Shown piece by piece: positions 12,241-26,400 of a DNA stretch of 64,000 nucleotides. Below the pieces are notes generated by a model that saw nothing but the letters and a program-made list of their open reading frames with translations, was not told the DNA's origin and did not search any database. Positions within the stretch are counted from its first letter, which is position 1. Each line of letters opens with the position of its first letter. Source of the DNA: Planococcus citri (Eukaryota; Arthropoda; Insecta; Hemiptera; Pseudococcidae); the NCBI RefSeq assembly GCF_950023065.1, contig NC_088681.1, positions 68,668,836-68,732,835 on the forward strand, read 5' to 3'. A program made the position numbers and the translations under genes.

Positions 12241-12992
12241 TTTCAAATGGTTTCAAATGGTTTTGAAGCTTCCAGCTACTTCTTGGAAATTTCAATTTCC
12301 AAAAAACACCAAACGACCTCTCAAAAAGTGGCTGGAGGCTCCAAAACGACTTGAAATTCACCAGCAGACGACTTCGTAGCGTATTAAAATTAGTTTGCAG
12401 AATGAATTTTGACTTTTCATCTCCGTTTGATGAAATTTTTAGGAAATTTAAGTTTCAAAAATCTACGGGAGGCTCCAGTAATTTTCAAAAAATCGCTGGA
12501 TGCTCCAAAACGACTTGAAATAACCCTGCAGTTGACTTCGTAGCGTATTGAAATTAGTTTGCAGAATAAATTTCAGCTTTCCAGCTCCATTTTGGTGAAA
12601 TTTTGTGGTAATTTCGAGTTTCAAAAATCTGCTGGAGGCTCCAGGACTGCTCAAAACAGTTTGAAACAGTTTCCAATCGATTTGGCATGTCAAAAATAGG
12701 GTGTATCTCAAATTTAAGCGTTCTTGGTCAATTTGGTAAAATTTTGATTTTTTCCCCTCATTTTTGGCCTAAATTTGACTTTCAAAAATTTACTAAAAAT
12801 CGAAAAACGCACTTTAGCACTTGAAATTTTGACGGGTGATGGATTTTTGCATGATCTTTCGATGTACCTTTGTACGGTTGAAAAATTTCAAAGGGCTAGA
12901 AATGTTCCTTAGGACTCCTCCTTTAAGAGAAAAGTTGTCCCGGAGGATCGACGGGGGGGGGGCAATTTATCCTTAAGCGGGCTCCTCGACTA

Positions 12993-14284
12993 ATATTGCG
13001 ATTCAAAAAATAAATCAATTCGGCGCCTGAGTGATCGAGAGGTTCCCTTATTGCAAGCCTCAGTTCACTAAAAACTTCGCGAATATGCCAAAAATATGGC
13101 TCGAGTCTTGAGACGAAGGTACTTCCCACATTCCTCATGCGATTTATGGGGCCTTTGCGACAAAAAGGATTAATTGCGAAAACATTCCAACTTCATAAGC
13201 CACTCGTACAAGGCTCACGTCAGGTATATCTAAGGTGTAAATTTTTATCTCTAATGTACGATGGCACTTGGGGTAATAAATTTGCAAAGTCTTTACAACG
13301 ACCTCCTCACATGTGTTTAATTTCCACGTGAAATATTCGAACGAAAATAAGGACACAGCTCTGACGTTTTATTATCGTTTTACAAATTCTCACTTTTTAT
13401 CACTCGTCGTCGCTACAAAGTATAGGTGTTTTCCTTCGATACGCCAACGAGTTTTCAAGTACTTACCTACGTTGCAAATAAACACTTGTAACAGAAATAC
13501 GAGTCTAGTGGAGTTTTTTCATGCGTTTACGAGGCATTCGATGACTTTTCATTTAAAAAATATCGATTTGAAATTTTGTTTGATGTGGATTTAATAAAAT
13601 ATAAAAAGCTCGATAGGATTGCGAAAAAAAGAGCAGTTCGTCAGGACTTTATACGCGAGGTTATTTTTTTTTTACCTTAATCAACATGGCTAGTTGATTT
13701 GGTTTATTTACATTTTGAGTTTTTTTTTTCAATATATCTCTGTTATCTTTGTATGCGCGAGTTGTTCCGGAAAGTTTTTTTTTTTTACTCTTTCACAAAA
13801 CGCTTTGATGGTGGTGCTGTTGTGCGAGTTTATAACGAGTATAGTACGTATATATATGTAAAAAGTTATACGGAACCAAATTAATGGTCTATTAAAAGGT
13901 GTAATCTGAATTTATAATTCATTTTAATATAAACGTTATTTAAAATGTTTATTCCACGAGCGACTATTTCAATAGCGAGCATAACTCAGCCGAGCTAAGC
14001 TTACGTTGAATAAAAGTGCCTACTGCCTCCTCTACCTCCAGAGCACCAGCATCATCAGCAGTATCACAGCATCGCTGGCTGTAGCTGCGTGAAATCTGCA
14101 TAGTCAACTTTTTACGTCGTGTAAATTGGCCTTCTCTTCGTCCTCATTTTCGGTATGTGTATACAGGAAAAAAAGCTCCAACGCCAGACACGAAGAGCAT
14201 TTTCGTTATACGAAGCGTAATTAAAAAAGTTTTCTTTTTTTTTTAAATTATAGTACTCTAGTGCGTTATTAAATTTTACTTAAA
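12993..14284 (+). other. EST-2 upstream region, apparently single-copy
   Basis: About 1.3 kb without recognisable repeats between the foldback element and the EST-2 ATG. It must hold the EST-2 promoter and 5' UTR, but I see no convincing TATA box, initiator or 5' UTR intron. Several short open frames overlap on both strands and look accidental. Confidence 0.4.
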
Positions 14285-14413
14285 ATGATTTTAACGATAA
14301 AACAAGGAGAAATTCAAGGTAATCAGGAGTACGCGGCGTGGACGAAGAAAAAATATTTTAGCTTTTTAGGTATTCCGTACGCGGAGCCTCCAATAGGCGA
14401 TTTACGATTCAAG
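14285..14413 (+). CDS. EST-2 exon 1
   Basis: 43 codons from ATG (context AAAATGA) to LRFK, donor GTATAAC, phase 0. It encodes the N-terminal strand and the FLGIPYAEPPIGDLRF signature. It has the same length as EST-3 exon 1. Confidence 0.93.
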
Positions 14414-17400
14414 GTATAACTTTTTAAGCTTTTACTATTACGAGCTTTTATATGATATAGAAATTATTAAAGGCTTACGAGTATATACTTCGCTGTATAA
14501 TGTACTATATAGGGCTAGGGCAACGAATCGAGTTGAAATTGATATATCTATACCTTTTGTAGCCTCCGGTGGAAGCCAAAAATTGGCATGGTGTGTTTAA
14601 AGCGAACAAAGAAGGAGGCCAGTGTTATCAAACGACATTCGAAAAGACCGCCGTTTATGGTACAGAAGATTGCTTGTATCTAAACGTTTTCATCCCCGAG
14701 GTAAAAACTTTATACGTATATTTTACGCATTCGCGCCAAGTCGAGCTATAGGTACCTATAGAGGTACATTTACAAAGATATCTTTTGCGAATGCTACGAG
14801 TGATTCGGTATGTCTTTTATATGATGGTATTTTCGTATATGTTTCAGTGGCCGGATAACGAAACTAAGCGAGCGGTTATGCTGAATGTGCACGGAGGCGG
14901 TTTTTGCTCATTTTCTGGATCTCCTCTGACGTCTTCGGCGGATCATTTGATGAATTACGATGTCATTTTGGTTACGTTTAATTACCGTCTGCATGTGCTG
15001 GGTGAGCTGAGTGGTTTGTTTTGGGAGATGTGATTGGAGGGGTGATGGGCGTTATTTGACGTTTTATAGGGCTGCCTAGGGCTTTGAAATTTGAAATTTT
15101 TATGATGGTGCTGTAGAAATGTGACGTACTTGTAATAGGGGAGAGACGCCAAATATGGAATGTTGCCTAATATGGAATGCGACAATATCTCGAATGTTTA
15201 TCATCGAAATCTACCGGCGATGGTCAGAATCGATTAAGCTAGTGAAATAACCAGGCTATACGAGTTTTGGTGGTGATCCGTAAAGTTATCTGTGTTTAAT
15301 TGACAAAAATGTGATTTGATAACAAAAAAATTTTTCTGTGAAAAATTTTGAATTGAAAAATTTTAGCAGAAAATTGTGCGAAAACATTTGTATGAAGATA
15401 GCTTCTAGAAGTGAAAAGTGAGTACTTTCAGAATATTTCATCAGTTTTTCTCGAAAGCTGCAAATAAAAAAGTTATGATCGTTTTTTATTCAGATTCTTT
15501 GGGTAGCCTATTATGGAATATGTTGTGTTTCTTATTTTTTAAGTATTCTTTCGATCACACATGTTCAAAACGTTAGTAATTATGCATCTTAGATGTATTT
15601 TAGGTCTCAAGTCGAATAAATTTGATGAAATACGCAATTTTATCCATTAATTTTTGAACAATTTTTTTTTTCAAATGTCAGATAATTTCACATTTTAAAT
15701 TGATTAAAATGATTAAAATGTGAATTTTGTTATTGTAGTCAAAGGTTTTAATTACTTATTACATTTCAAGTCAAAATAAATTCATTTAAATACGTATTTT
15801 TGAGAGTAATTTTTGAAAAAAAAACTATTCCATATTTGGGGACCATTTTTTCAAAGTCCAAAAATGACACTTTCTACAAAAAAGGGAGTGGGGGGAAAAG
15901 TTTTTGGTTTTGAGAACTGAGCTTTTGGAGGGTGAAACTAGAGGGTTGCAGCTACCCATTGGTTGTTTGAGATCACCCTTAAGTTGATTTGGGGCTGAGC
16001 AATCTCAATTTTAAAGATGGTATTCCATATTTGGCGTCTCTCCCCTACCTAATTCCATTCTTGATTAATCGACAGGTTGCTAGTTGATCCTGAGCATGAA
16101 CTTTGGTGTGATGTTCTACATATATTGATAGTACGCCCACCCCCTGCTAGCCTACTCAAAAAAAAACCTGAACCCTGATCAAAATTGTTCAACTGAGAAG
16201 CAAAAAAATTATTTGAATTTATCAGAAAATGCTCGTAAATTTCACATTGGTGGAGCATCTGATCCGCCCAACAATTTTTAGCTCTTTGAATTTACTATCC
16301 ACAGGCCTTTATTTTGCATGCTGGATGGAATATTTTTTTTAGAATTTGGACGTGGAAAATATTGACTCTGATCAGGTCCCTAAACCTGGCCCATTCGATT
16401 TGAATTAAGGGAGAATATTCGAATCGTATCTGATCTCATCAGAATTAGTCAGATCAAATTTTATCAAAAAAGTGTCCAGATCTGATCAAAATCGATCAGA
16501 CACCTATTCCTTGTTGTATCTAATAAGATCAGAACTAATGTAATCCAATTAAAGCTCTGATCATAATTAAATCTGATCAGATCGAAATGAATTATGAGTG
16601 ATCTGATCCAATCAAAAGGTTTCCCCATCGAGCCTGGTCAGATCTAATCTGATCAAAACTACGATCTAATCTGATCCAAATAGATGTAATCCAATCAAAA
16701 TTCTGATGTGATCTAATCTGAATAGATCACATTAGATCAAACTGATCTAATAAAACTTTTTCGACCAGATATAATCAGGATTCCTCTGTATGATCATCTG
16801 ATCTGAATTCTGATACAATCTGAATAAATCTAATCAGCAATCGAATCTGATATAATCTGAACTGAATTAGATCCGGTCATGTCGTCTGATCTGATCAAAC
16901 TAGTCTGATCAGATGAAATCAGCTTTCCTCAATTGGATCTGATCTGATCTGAACAGAGCAGATCTATCAAAACTCTGATTTATCTGATCTGAACAGATCT
17001 AATTTGATCAGAATTATGGTCTGATATGGTCAAATTATTCTGATCAGCAGCAGCCAGCTTTCCTCAATTGGATCTGATATGATCTAAACAGATCAGTCCT
17101 ATCAAAACTCTGATTTATCTGATATGAACAGATCTAATTTGATCAGAATTATGATCCGATATTGCCAAATTAGTCAGTTCAGAAGCAATCAGTGTTACTC
17201 AATTGGATCTGATCTGATCCAAACAGAGCAGTCCTATTAAAACATTGATTTATCTGATCTGATATGGTCAAATTATTAATCTGATCAGAAGCAATCAGCT
17301 TTCTTCAATTGGATCTGATGTGATCTAAACAGAGCAGTCCTATCGAAACATTGATTTATCAGATCTGAACAGATCTAATTTGATCAGAATTATGATGTGA

Positions 17401-20400
17401 TATTGCCAAATTAGTCTGATCAGAAGCAATCAGTTTTACTCAATTGGATCTGATCTGATGTGATCTGATTTGATCTAAACAGAGCAGTCCTATCAGAACA
17501 TTGATTTATCAGATCTGATATGGTCAAATTAATCTGATCAGAAGCAATCAGGCTTACTCCATTGGATCTGATCTTATCTGATCTGATCTAAACAGAGCAG
17601 TCCTATCAAAACTTTGATTTATCAGATCTGATATGGTCAAATCAATCTGATTAGAAGCAATTAGCTTTACTAAATTGGATCTGATCTAATCTAAACAGAG
17701 CAGTCCTATCAGAACTCTGATTTATCTGATCTGAACGTCTATCTTGATCAGACTTATGATTTGGTATAGTGAAACTAATCTGATCAGAAGCAATCAGCTT
17801 TCATCAATTGAATCTGATGTGATCTGAACGATGCAGTCGCATCAAAAATCTTGATTTATCTGATCCGAACAGATCTTATTAGATCAGAATATTATGATCG
17901 GATATGGTCAAACTGATCTGATTTGATGCAATCACTCAATCAGGTTTCCTCCATTGGATATCAGCAGACTTAAACAGACATAAGTTTATCAAAATTCTGA
18001 TCCAATCTGATCTGAACAGATCCTATTTGACCTTCTCTGATTTGATAAGATTTTGCCTAATGATTTTATCTGATGAAACGTGTCGATGTACTGAACAGAT
18101 CAATTTCGTTCCGTGGGCCTGATCAGACTTTTGATCAAAACTAGATATTATTTGATTACGCACATCCAGTCAGATCAAATGATTAGGTTTCTCTTATTGA
18201 GTCTGATCAGATTTGAACAAACCTAATCAGATCAGAACTCTGATTTTATCAGATTTGATTGAGGAAACGTTTGTACCAGGCCAGATCTGATTTGATCAAA
18301 TAGGTCTGATCATATTCCATCAAATCGATCAGATGTGACACAAAATTCCCTTCATTGGATCTGATCAAATTTGAACAGATCTAATTCGATTAAAATCATG
18401 ATCTGATTGAGATATCTGTATGAATAAATTTGAATGGAACAAATAAACATCTGGATCTTTTCTGACCAGATCCAATCACTTTACACTAGGTTTCATTGTT
18501 GCTAGATTGGCTCATTCTGATCAAGTCCATTTCAAACTATCGAGTGTTGAATCACACGTCATGATAAATATTTTAAATTTTCATTTTTTGTTTTATGGAG
18601 ATTTTGACAGGTCACATTAGGTATGTAATTTGAAGCAATGAAGCAAAAATAAAAATAAATTTGAAGCATGAGGTTTGAATTCGAATAATGTTCTTCTTCT
18701 TTAAGGTGCTTATCAAAAAATTCCAGAGTGAGCTGGTATCTTTTAGATGGTTGGGTCAATTTGGGAAAATACCTCGAAGGAAAAAAAAATTTAATTTTTC
18801 AGATTTATGGCATTGAAATAATTAGTAACATACTTATTGATGACTGGTTTTTAATCTTCCTTTCTATCGTAGACATGAAAGTTGTTGGTACTCACCTGAA
18901 ACAAAACAAATAAAATAATTCGATTAATTGATTGTCTATTATAAGAAATTTTAACCAAAACAAAAAATTACAACATGCCCAAAACATGCGTTTGCTCCAC
19001 AATCTTACAAAAACTAAAAATGAGAGCAGGAAGAACATGCAGCAAGACCATACTAGGGTTTCCAGCATTTAAAGAATTTTAAACAAAAAAAGATCCAGGA
19101 ATTTTGCTCTGATGGAAAAGACAAAGAAATGTCAAAGAATTCTGCAATTTTTACTCCAGGTATTTATCTTCTTGTGTCTGTATCAAAAGATGCGAAACGT
19201 TTTGAAAATTGAGTTTTTCCATCTACTTCTACAACAACTTTTCAAAAATGTAAAAAAAAACGTGTGGTTCAAAAATTTTTCTCTAAAAAAGTCTACATTA
19301 AATTAATTTTTACGAGATATTTTCAAAATGCTTATTATGGAGGTACATGACGCGTATTGTGAAGCTCGGGAGGCAAATAATAAAAAAAAAATGGATTGAA
19401 ATGAGGGGTGAGGGGGGAGGGAGTTACCAGCACAAAAAAGTTCCAAAATATGGTGTGACATTTCGATTTCTACCGATTTAAGGATGTAGAATTCGAAAAT
19501 ATATATATTTATTTGAAACACAACTCCTCGGTGCCCTTCTAGCTTCCAAATTTTCAGAAAAATGTGGGTAAAAAAATTTGAAAAAATATGGAGTGATACG
19601 TATGTTGATTTTTAGGAGGAAAGGGATTAATGAAAAAGAAAACAATTTGTCTCAAAATAACTTTTCATCCTTTTTTTTCAAAATTTGGAAGGCATCAATG
19701 GTAAGTTAATGAAGGGCAGGGGCTTCTGAAGGGTCTTACATCCTGTTTTAAAATTCTAACCTTGTTTGGGGCACAAGTGAAGGGGAGGGGAGGTAAAGAG
19801 TCCGAGTCAAAAAATCTATAATTTCAAAAATACAATGATTGAAAGTTCAAATTTTGTGGACATTTCATTTCAAAAATCTGCTGAAGGCTTTAGAATTGCT
19901 CAAAACTGTTCAAAACTGTTTCTAATCGTTTCGAGTGGGTGAGAATAGGTTGCCATACTACCTAAACACCAAATTTCAGATTTCTGATTTAATTTGCCAA
20001 AATATTGATTTTTTTTCACTTTTGATTTTCAGAAATTCGCCAAAAATCAAGAAATGCATCTTTGAACCCTAAAATTTCGGCTGATGATGTATTTGTGTAT
20101 TCTCTTTTGATTTAGGTTTGTTTGATTGAAAAATGTTTCTTCCAGTTGGGAAACCTCCCTTGTTAGGTACCTAGTTGTACTTGCTGTGTTACCAGCAGGA
20201 AAAATATTTAGGCTGTTTTCAAAACACCCAGAATCAACGAGTTCGATGGTTTTAAAACCACCCCTATCTATCTCCCTAGTATTGAATTTTTCCAAATATT
20301 TGTTCGCAGAAAGCCTTTGAAAGAATCAAAACTGGTATCTACAGAGCCTGTAAGCTCCATTCTCTCGTTACACCTCCACCGCCTCCGCCTTCCTTTCAAG

Positions 20401-23400
20401 CTGACTGTTTTGCAGACCTTTTTGCCACCTTTGATAATCCGCAATAAATCATCATATTCTACCTACACCAACACAATACACACCTACCTACCTACAAAGC
20501 ATGTAGACGCGTTGGTGAAAAAAGAATTGGAATTCGTATAGTCCGCATATTTCGTCAAATCGAACCGCATCGTGTACTAATCCGGCATATCGTATCTATC
20601 TACATTTAAATAGAGCTGTGCGGTAAAACGAGTCGAGTTTAAAATTAATTTAGCCCGTACATGGTGTGAAAATCCGCCAATAAATCAGTTATTGCCATCG
20701 AACGCAAAATGATATCCGCAGACGTTTACACGGCGGGCGCATTTGAGCGCGGCTCAGCCCCGGTAATAAATAATTGTCGTACGCTGTCCCAAAAACGTAC
20801 AATTTTTTCACTTTCGCAGACGAGTTGCGAATTTGAAAAACGACAGAGACGAAACTCTTGCGGCATATTTAACGCGATAGGGGTAGGAAAAATTAGTATT
20901 GGGAGATGGTTTTTGCATATACCCTTCTGCATACGATAGGTGGTAGGGACATGGATATTCTTACGGAAAAGATTCCTTTGAGGGTGCAAATGATGACGCA
21001 TTCGAGTCGTCGCGTAATACAAAACGTTTCGCACCATCATTTATTTTACGTAGTTAACGCTCGACAGCCCTTCTCTTTTAAGACTAGGGGATCGAAAGTG
21101 GAAAAAATATCGAATAGTCGAATCGATTTTGTTGTATTACGTAGCGAGAAAGTGAAATTTTCCAAGGCCTGGGGTTGGGGTTTTGTTTGGGTAAATAAGA
21201 GAAGAGATGTTTTTGGTAACTGCGTAGTAGTAAAGATGAGGTTGATTGATGTAAGTCGTTTTCGTCGTTGTCGTCGTGTTACAGGATTTTTAAATCTCGG
21301 CTTGCCAGAGTGCGCTGGAAATATGGGCTTGAAAGATCAACTGATAGCGTTCCGATGGGTAAAGGAGAATATAGAATATTTTGGCGGCGACCCAAATAAT
21401 ATCACGTTATTTGGACAGAGTGCCGGCGCTTCTTCTATTCATTTGCATATGATGTCGCCGTTATCGCATGGTAAAATATTTGCCAGTGTAAAATGACGAG
21501 CAATCGAACGTGTGGTGGTCGGATGTACGACGCTATCTAAATCTATTCATTCATTCATTCATCCATCCATATTGTATCGATAGCTCAGTCATATAGGTAC
21601 ATAGGACGCGGAGATATTTTTTTATCACACCTGAAAGTTGTTTACGCGTATGGCTTCGTTTCAGATTTATTTCATAAATGCATCCTACAAAGTGGTTCCG
21701 CTTTGAGCTCGTGGAGCTTCAGCGATTCGCCCGAAGAACGTGCCTTTGAACTGGGACGTATCCTCGGCTTCCATGGTAACGATAAGCGAGAGCTGTTGGA
21801 ATTTTTAAAAAGTACCCCGGTGCGCGACTTAAGCATGGCTAATGAGTCTTTGCGAAATGAGCTGAAAAAGGTATATCTACCTAATACTTTATACGTTATA
21901 GAGAAGGGATATTCAACATCTCTAGTTCTCAGCAGTACACCTGACGTGAAGTCTAAAAAGTGCATATTTTTTATTAATTAGTACGTACTGTAACGAGCTC
22001 GTCGAATGCAACGACATGATTTTTTTGTTGATTGTTTAAACGAGTTTTGAAGTTAGTTCCTCCTTGCAAATACTTATTACTAAAAATGTTGTCAAAACGA
22101 AAAATTTGGAAGCGAATTTAACCCTTTAAGACCCTAAAAGAATTTGACGGATGAAAATTGAAAAATTTCATTAGGTGTAGGAGAAGGAGTACAACTTTGT
22201 TAAAACAGATTTTTTTTAAATTGAGATTTACTCAAGGGGTCGAAAGTAGCTCAAAAAGTCACCCTTGATGTAAAAACTCCCCAAAATTTCGAAAAAAATA
22301 CCTACATGATAATTATGGGTCAAAAATACATCCAAAAATATTTTATCTTGTAATTTTCATTGTTAGTGATAATGGCATAAAATAAGTTGAAAAACGCAAT
22401 TTTGAGGGGTAAATATGAAGGGGGAGGGGATTGAAAATTCTCGTAGGTATACCTCTGTTGTTCACCACACCACGCTAGAGAATATTCATCAAAAAAAATT
22501 TGAATGCAATTATGGTGTTCTCAAAAAAATATCCAAGTTTGAGAGCGCGCGATAGATGAAGTTTTCTCACGGTAGTGCCGTGGAACAGTGTTGACAAAAC
22601 GCGCGGTAGTACGGGAGATACATGTTTTCTTTCAAACTTTATTTTTTTGACCATGTTGCACTCCACTTTGGGACCTTGGGAGAATTATATGTTATACCTT
22701 AGGGTATGAGCAAGTTTTGAAAAAAAATTCAGCCATGTCACCCCCCCCCCCCCAATTTTTTTCTGTTCCCCTTCAAAGTTTTCAATCCCCTGAAAAACTA
22801 AGAAAATGGAAGGGAAAATTGTCAAAAAATCACTGTGTGTACCCCTATATGATGTACACAATCTGTGAAAATTTCAAAATTTTTCATCAATCCCCCTCCG
22901 AGAAACAAACCTTTGAAGTTTTGATGTTTAATAGGGGGCAGTTTCTCCGAAAGGGGAGGGGGTGAGAGGTCAAACATTTTTTTAGGGAGTTTTTACATCA
23001 AGGGTGACTTTTTGAGCCACTTTCAACCCCATATGGATCAGGGGCCATTTCACCCATCTTATAGGGGAAGGCCCTTTCATTTTGGAATTTGAGGAAATGC
23101 TCAAAATGAGCATTTTTTCTATCCCGATTTCTGATGTAAATTTTCGATGAAGCTATACGAAAATTTTCCGAAAAGTCTCTCTAGGTAATACCAACATAAA
23201 AATCAGAAAATTTTGAATACGGTAATCTAAAAGCTAGAATAATAACAGATAAAACAGGAAGATATTTTGCGGTTAAAAAAGGGGTAAAGCAAGGAGACCC
23301 TCTCTCACCTGTGTTTTTTATTAGTGCCCTGGAAGTTATTTTCAGACAATTTGAAGACAAATGGAAAAATAAAGGAATTTTGATAGGAGGGGAAAGGATT

Positions 23401-26400
23401 ACAAATTTGAGATTTGCTGACGATGTAACCCTAGTATCTGAGTATATAAAAGAGTTGAAACAGATGATTAGCGACCTTAATGAAGAAGGAAAAGTAGCAG
23501 GGCTAAATATAAACATGACCAAAACAAAAATACTGACCAGAGATACTGTAACCAATATAAAAATAGGAAATGAGAACATAGAAAAAGTAATGGAAGCAGT
23601 TTACTTGGGTCAAACAATAGCTTTTGAAAATAGTACAGAGAAAGAAGTAAACAGAAGGATAACACTAACATGGAGGAAGTACTGATCTCTGAAGCATATA
23701 TTCAAAGGTTCATTTTCAAATTATCAAAAAAGCCAAATTTTCAACTCTCGTGTTGTCCCAACCCTAACGTATGGATCTCAGACTTGGGCCCTTACAAATA
23801 AGTTATTAAAAAGAATCGAAGTGACACAAAACGCAATGGAAAGATCTATGCTAAACGTAAAATTACAAGATAAAATAAAAATAAAAAGTATCAAAAGAAA
23901 ATTAGAACACAATCTTAATATGGTTCACTTGATCAGACGAAAAAAATGGAACTGGGCAGGCCATGTTGGGAGAATGAGGGATGAGAGATGGACCTACAAG
24001 GTTACCTTCTGGTATCTAGGGCAAAAAACAAGAAGAGCGGGGAGACAGAAGGTGAGATGGGAGGATGATTTTGGTAATTTTTTGGGGCACAAAATGTACG
24101 GGAGACTTACTTTAGTAAGACAGGAGTGGGCACGTTTGCAAGAATCCTTCGCCCAATTTCGGGTATAGCGGAGTTGGAGTAAACTGTTAAGTTTATTTTA
24201 GTCAACTAATCTGTAATTCTTATGTAATAATTCTGTTAATAAAGGATATTGATTGATTGATTGATATATTACGTCAAAAAATTTTCAAGCTAAAATACAT
24301 ACCTACAAAATTTCGGGAAAAAATAAAAAATGATTTTCTGCACAAGTTGAGACAACATTGACGCAGGGTTTTCAAAATTTTCATGGTATTGAGTAGTAAA
24401 AACTGATATGTATTTTTTATAAAGGACCTTCAAACGACCTTGAAACTTGAATAATATCTAAAATCACCAAACTCTATATTTTTGACCAAAAATTCGAGTT
24501 TTGAAAATATCCCTAGAAATTTCAAATCGTACTTTCAGGAACACTAAAAATACTCGATTTCAAACTGGAATTTCTGGAATTTCACGTCAATCGCCTAAAA
24601 TGGTCCCCCCGGTATTGAATTAAGTACCCACCAAAATTACAGTCACTCAAGTTCGATTTTGACCCTTCTTGAACGATTTGAAATTTCTGAAGAAAATTAA
24701 AAAATTTCTGGAGGCTTCAGAATGACTCAAAATCAGGTGTAGGAGTTGGATTGAAAAAATTATTCACATTGGTTCACTTTGCTCCAAAAAATTTTTGTTT
24801 CATAAAAACAGTGAAAAACTGCTTTCAAAACAGTTTTTTTAAATTTTGTAGAATTTTGAAAATTGTCCAAAAATTCAAAAATGAACCTCAGCATTGATGA
24901 AATTTTGGTTACGGCAATTTTAGGACATGCTCTTTCGATCTAGCTCAGTTTCATTCAAATCAACGAGTTTGATGAGCTTGAAGGGTTTCCTGTAAATGAA
25001 ATTAGAATTATTTTGTGAAAATCATCTACTTCGAATCAAATCTAATAACTAACCCCTCGAAACTGTGCATAAAAATCCTGACAATTACATATACACGCCC
25101 AGTATAAAAAAAAATAATAAAAAATAAAAATAAATAAAATTAAAAAATCTACGGATTGCTCCAATACCAATATTTTTATGCGAGAAAAAATAATAATTTA
25201 GGAATGAAGCACTTGGTGAAAACATACTTCATATCAGAATCAACCTCCTGAAGTCAAATCTTGACACTTTAGGCTGATTTGAAATTGAAACCTTTTGGGA
25301 AACATTGACCTTTGTCTATAATTTTTTAGTACATTTCGAAAATATCAAAATCCATAGTGGATCGTAGAAAGATATTTTCAAGACTTCGATGTAATATTTT
25401 TAAACAAAATATTTTAAAAAGCAGGAGGAATTTCCGAAATCGATCATTCCGAAGGTTCGGTTAATTCCAGATCAACTAATACATACATTGAAAATGGTTT
25501 TGAAAATTATTTTTCTGTTTTTTGAGTTTGGCAATAGTTACCAAAAAGTTGGTACTACTACATTCCAAAACATTTTCCCAGTTTCAGAAATGATATTTTT
25601 CGATGCTATGGTTTAATTAATGCAAAGTACGTACCTACTCGTATTTGGGATGAGAACATTTTCAAAACTCAAATTTATCCAAAAGTTAGTGATTTGTAAG
25701 TTTTCAACCGCTTAGTAGAACCCTGAAATGGTCTTAGATTTTGATATTGTCGACACGAAATCTCAATGTACCATCTTTGGAAATGGACCGTTTGTCCTAA
25801 AACAGGTTGGATTGGAGTAAGAGAACAAAATACTTCGATTTTTTTTCAAAAATTTCCTCTTTCTGAAGACCCATATTTTCCCTTTTTGAGGTACCACCGA
25901 AGCTGAAATTCTTTTTGAGTGACTTTTAACTCAAAATTGAACTTCACACTGAATTTGGTCAAAATCCTCTAACATTTTTTTGTTGCAATCCACCCTATTA
26001 ATGCACATGCCATTTTTTGTAGAGAATTCAAAGTTCTACAAATTCGACTCTGTTCGTTTTTTGCCTAAGCTCAATATTGAAGGGACTGGAGCATTTTAAA
26101 AGTTTGAAAGCATTTAAAACCCTGCACTTTTTGATTTTCGGAATTTTCAAGCTCCTTTAATTTTGAGTTCAGGTAAAATAAATGCTGCTCTAATTGAATC
26201 GGTCAGTGCAGAAAGGTAACAAGTCACATTTTTGAAAAAAAATTTTTTTGCGGAAATGGGGGTTTCAAAGTATGGCGGATCGACTGGTGATGTCAGATTT
26301 CCGCAAAACTGCCGGGAAAGTGGTATTTGGGCGCAGAAAAAGGGCGGATCCGCATTTATGACTTTTTTGTAAAATTTTTTAAATTCCTTGAAAAATAACT

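Larger units (their letters stand above)
7594..12992. mobile_element. CTCCAG-family foldback element, 5.4 kb including a nested element
   Basis: The ends are inverted copies starting TAGTCGRGGRGCCC and continuing CTTAAGGATAAATTG, then CGTCGATCC and CTTAAAGG. The left arm runs from 7594 to the nested insertion at 8118 and resumes at 11218; the right arm runs from about 12310 to 12992. Ends read TA-GTCG ... CGAC-TA, compatible with a TA target duplication. The right arm lacks about 120 bp present in the left (the GGCGGCCATTTTG segment). Without the nested insert it is about 2.3 kb. No transposase seen. Confidence 0.7.

Noticed and set aside
13137..13594. Overlapping open frames upstream of EST-2
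   Set aside because: Frames on both strands of similar length, no motif, no splice context.
20906..21284. N-terminal part of the 196-codon open frame ahead of EST-2 exon 4
   Set aside because: It is intronic: the acceptor at 21281-21284 and the phase-matched EST-1 partner show that coding starts at 21285.
23311..24168. RTE frames as host genes
   Set aside because: Motif order and the (TGAT)n tail identify a LINE fragment.
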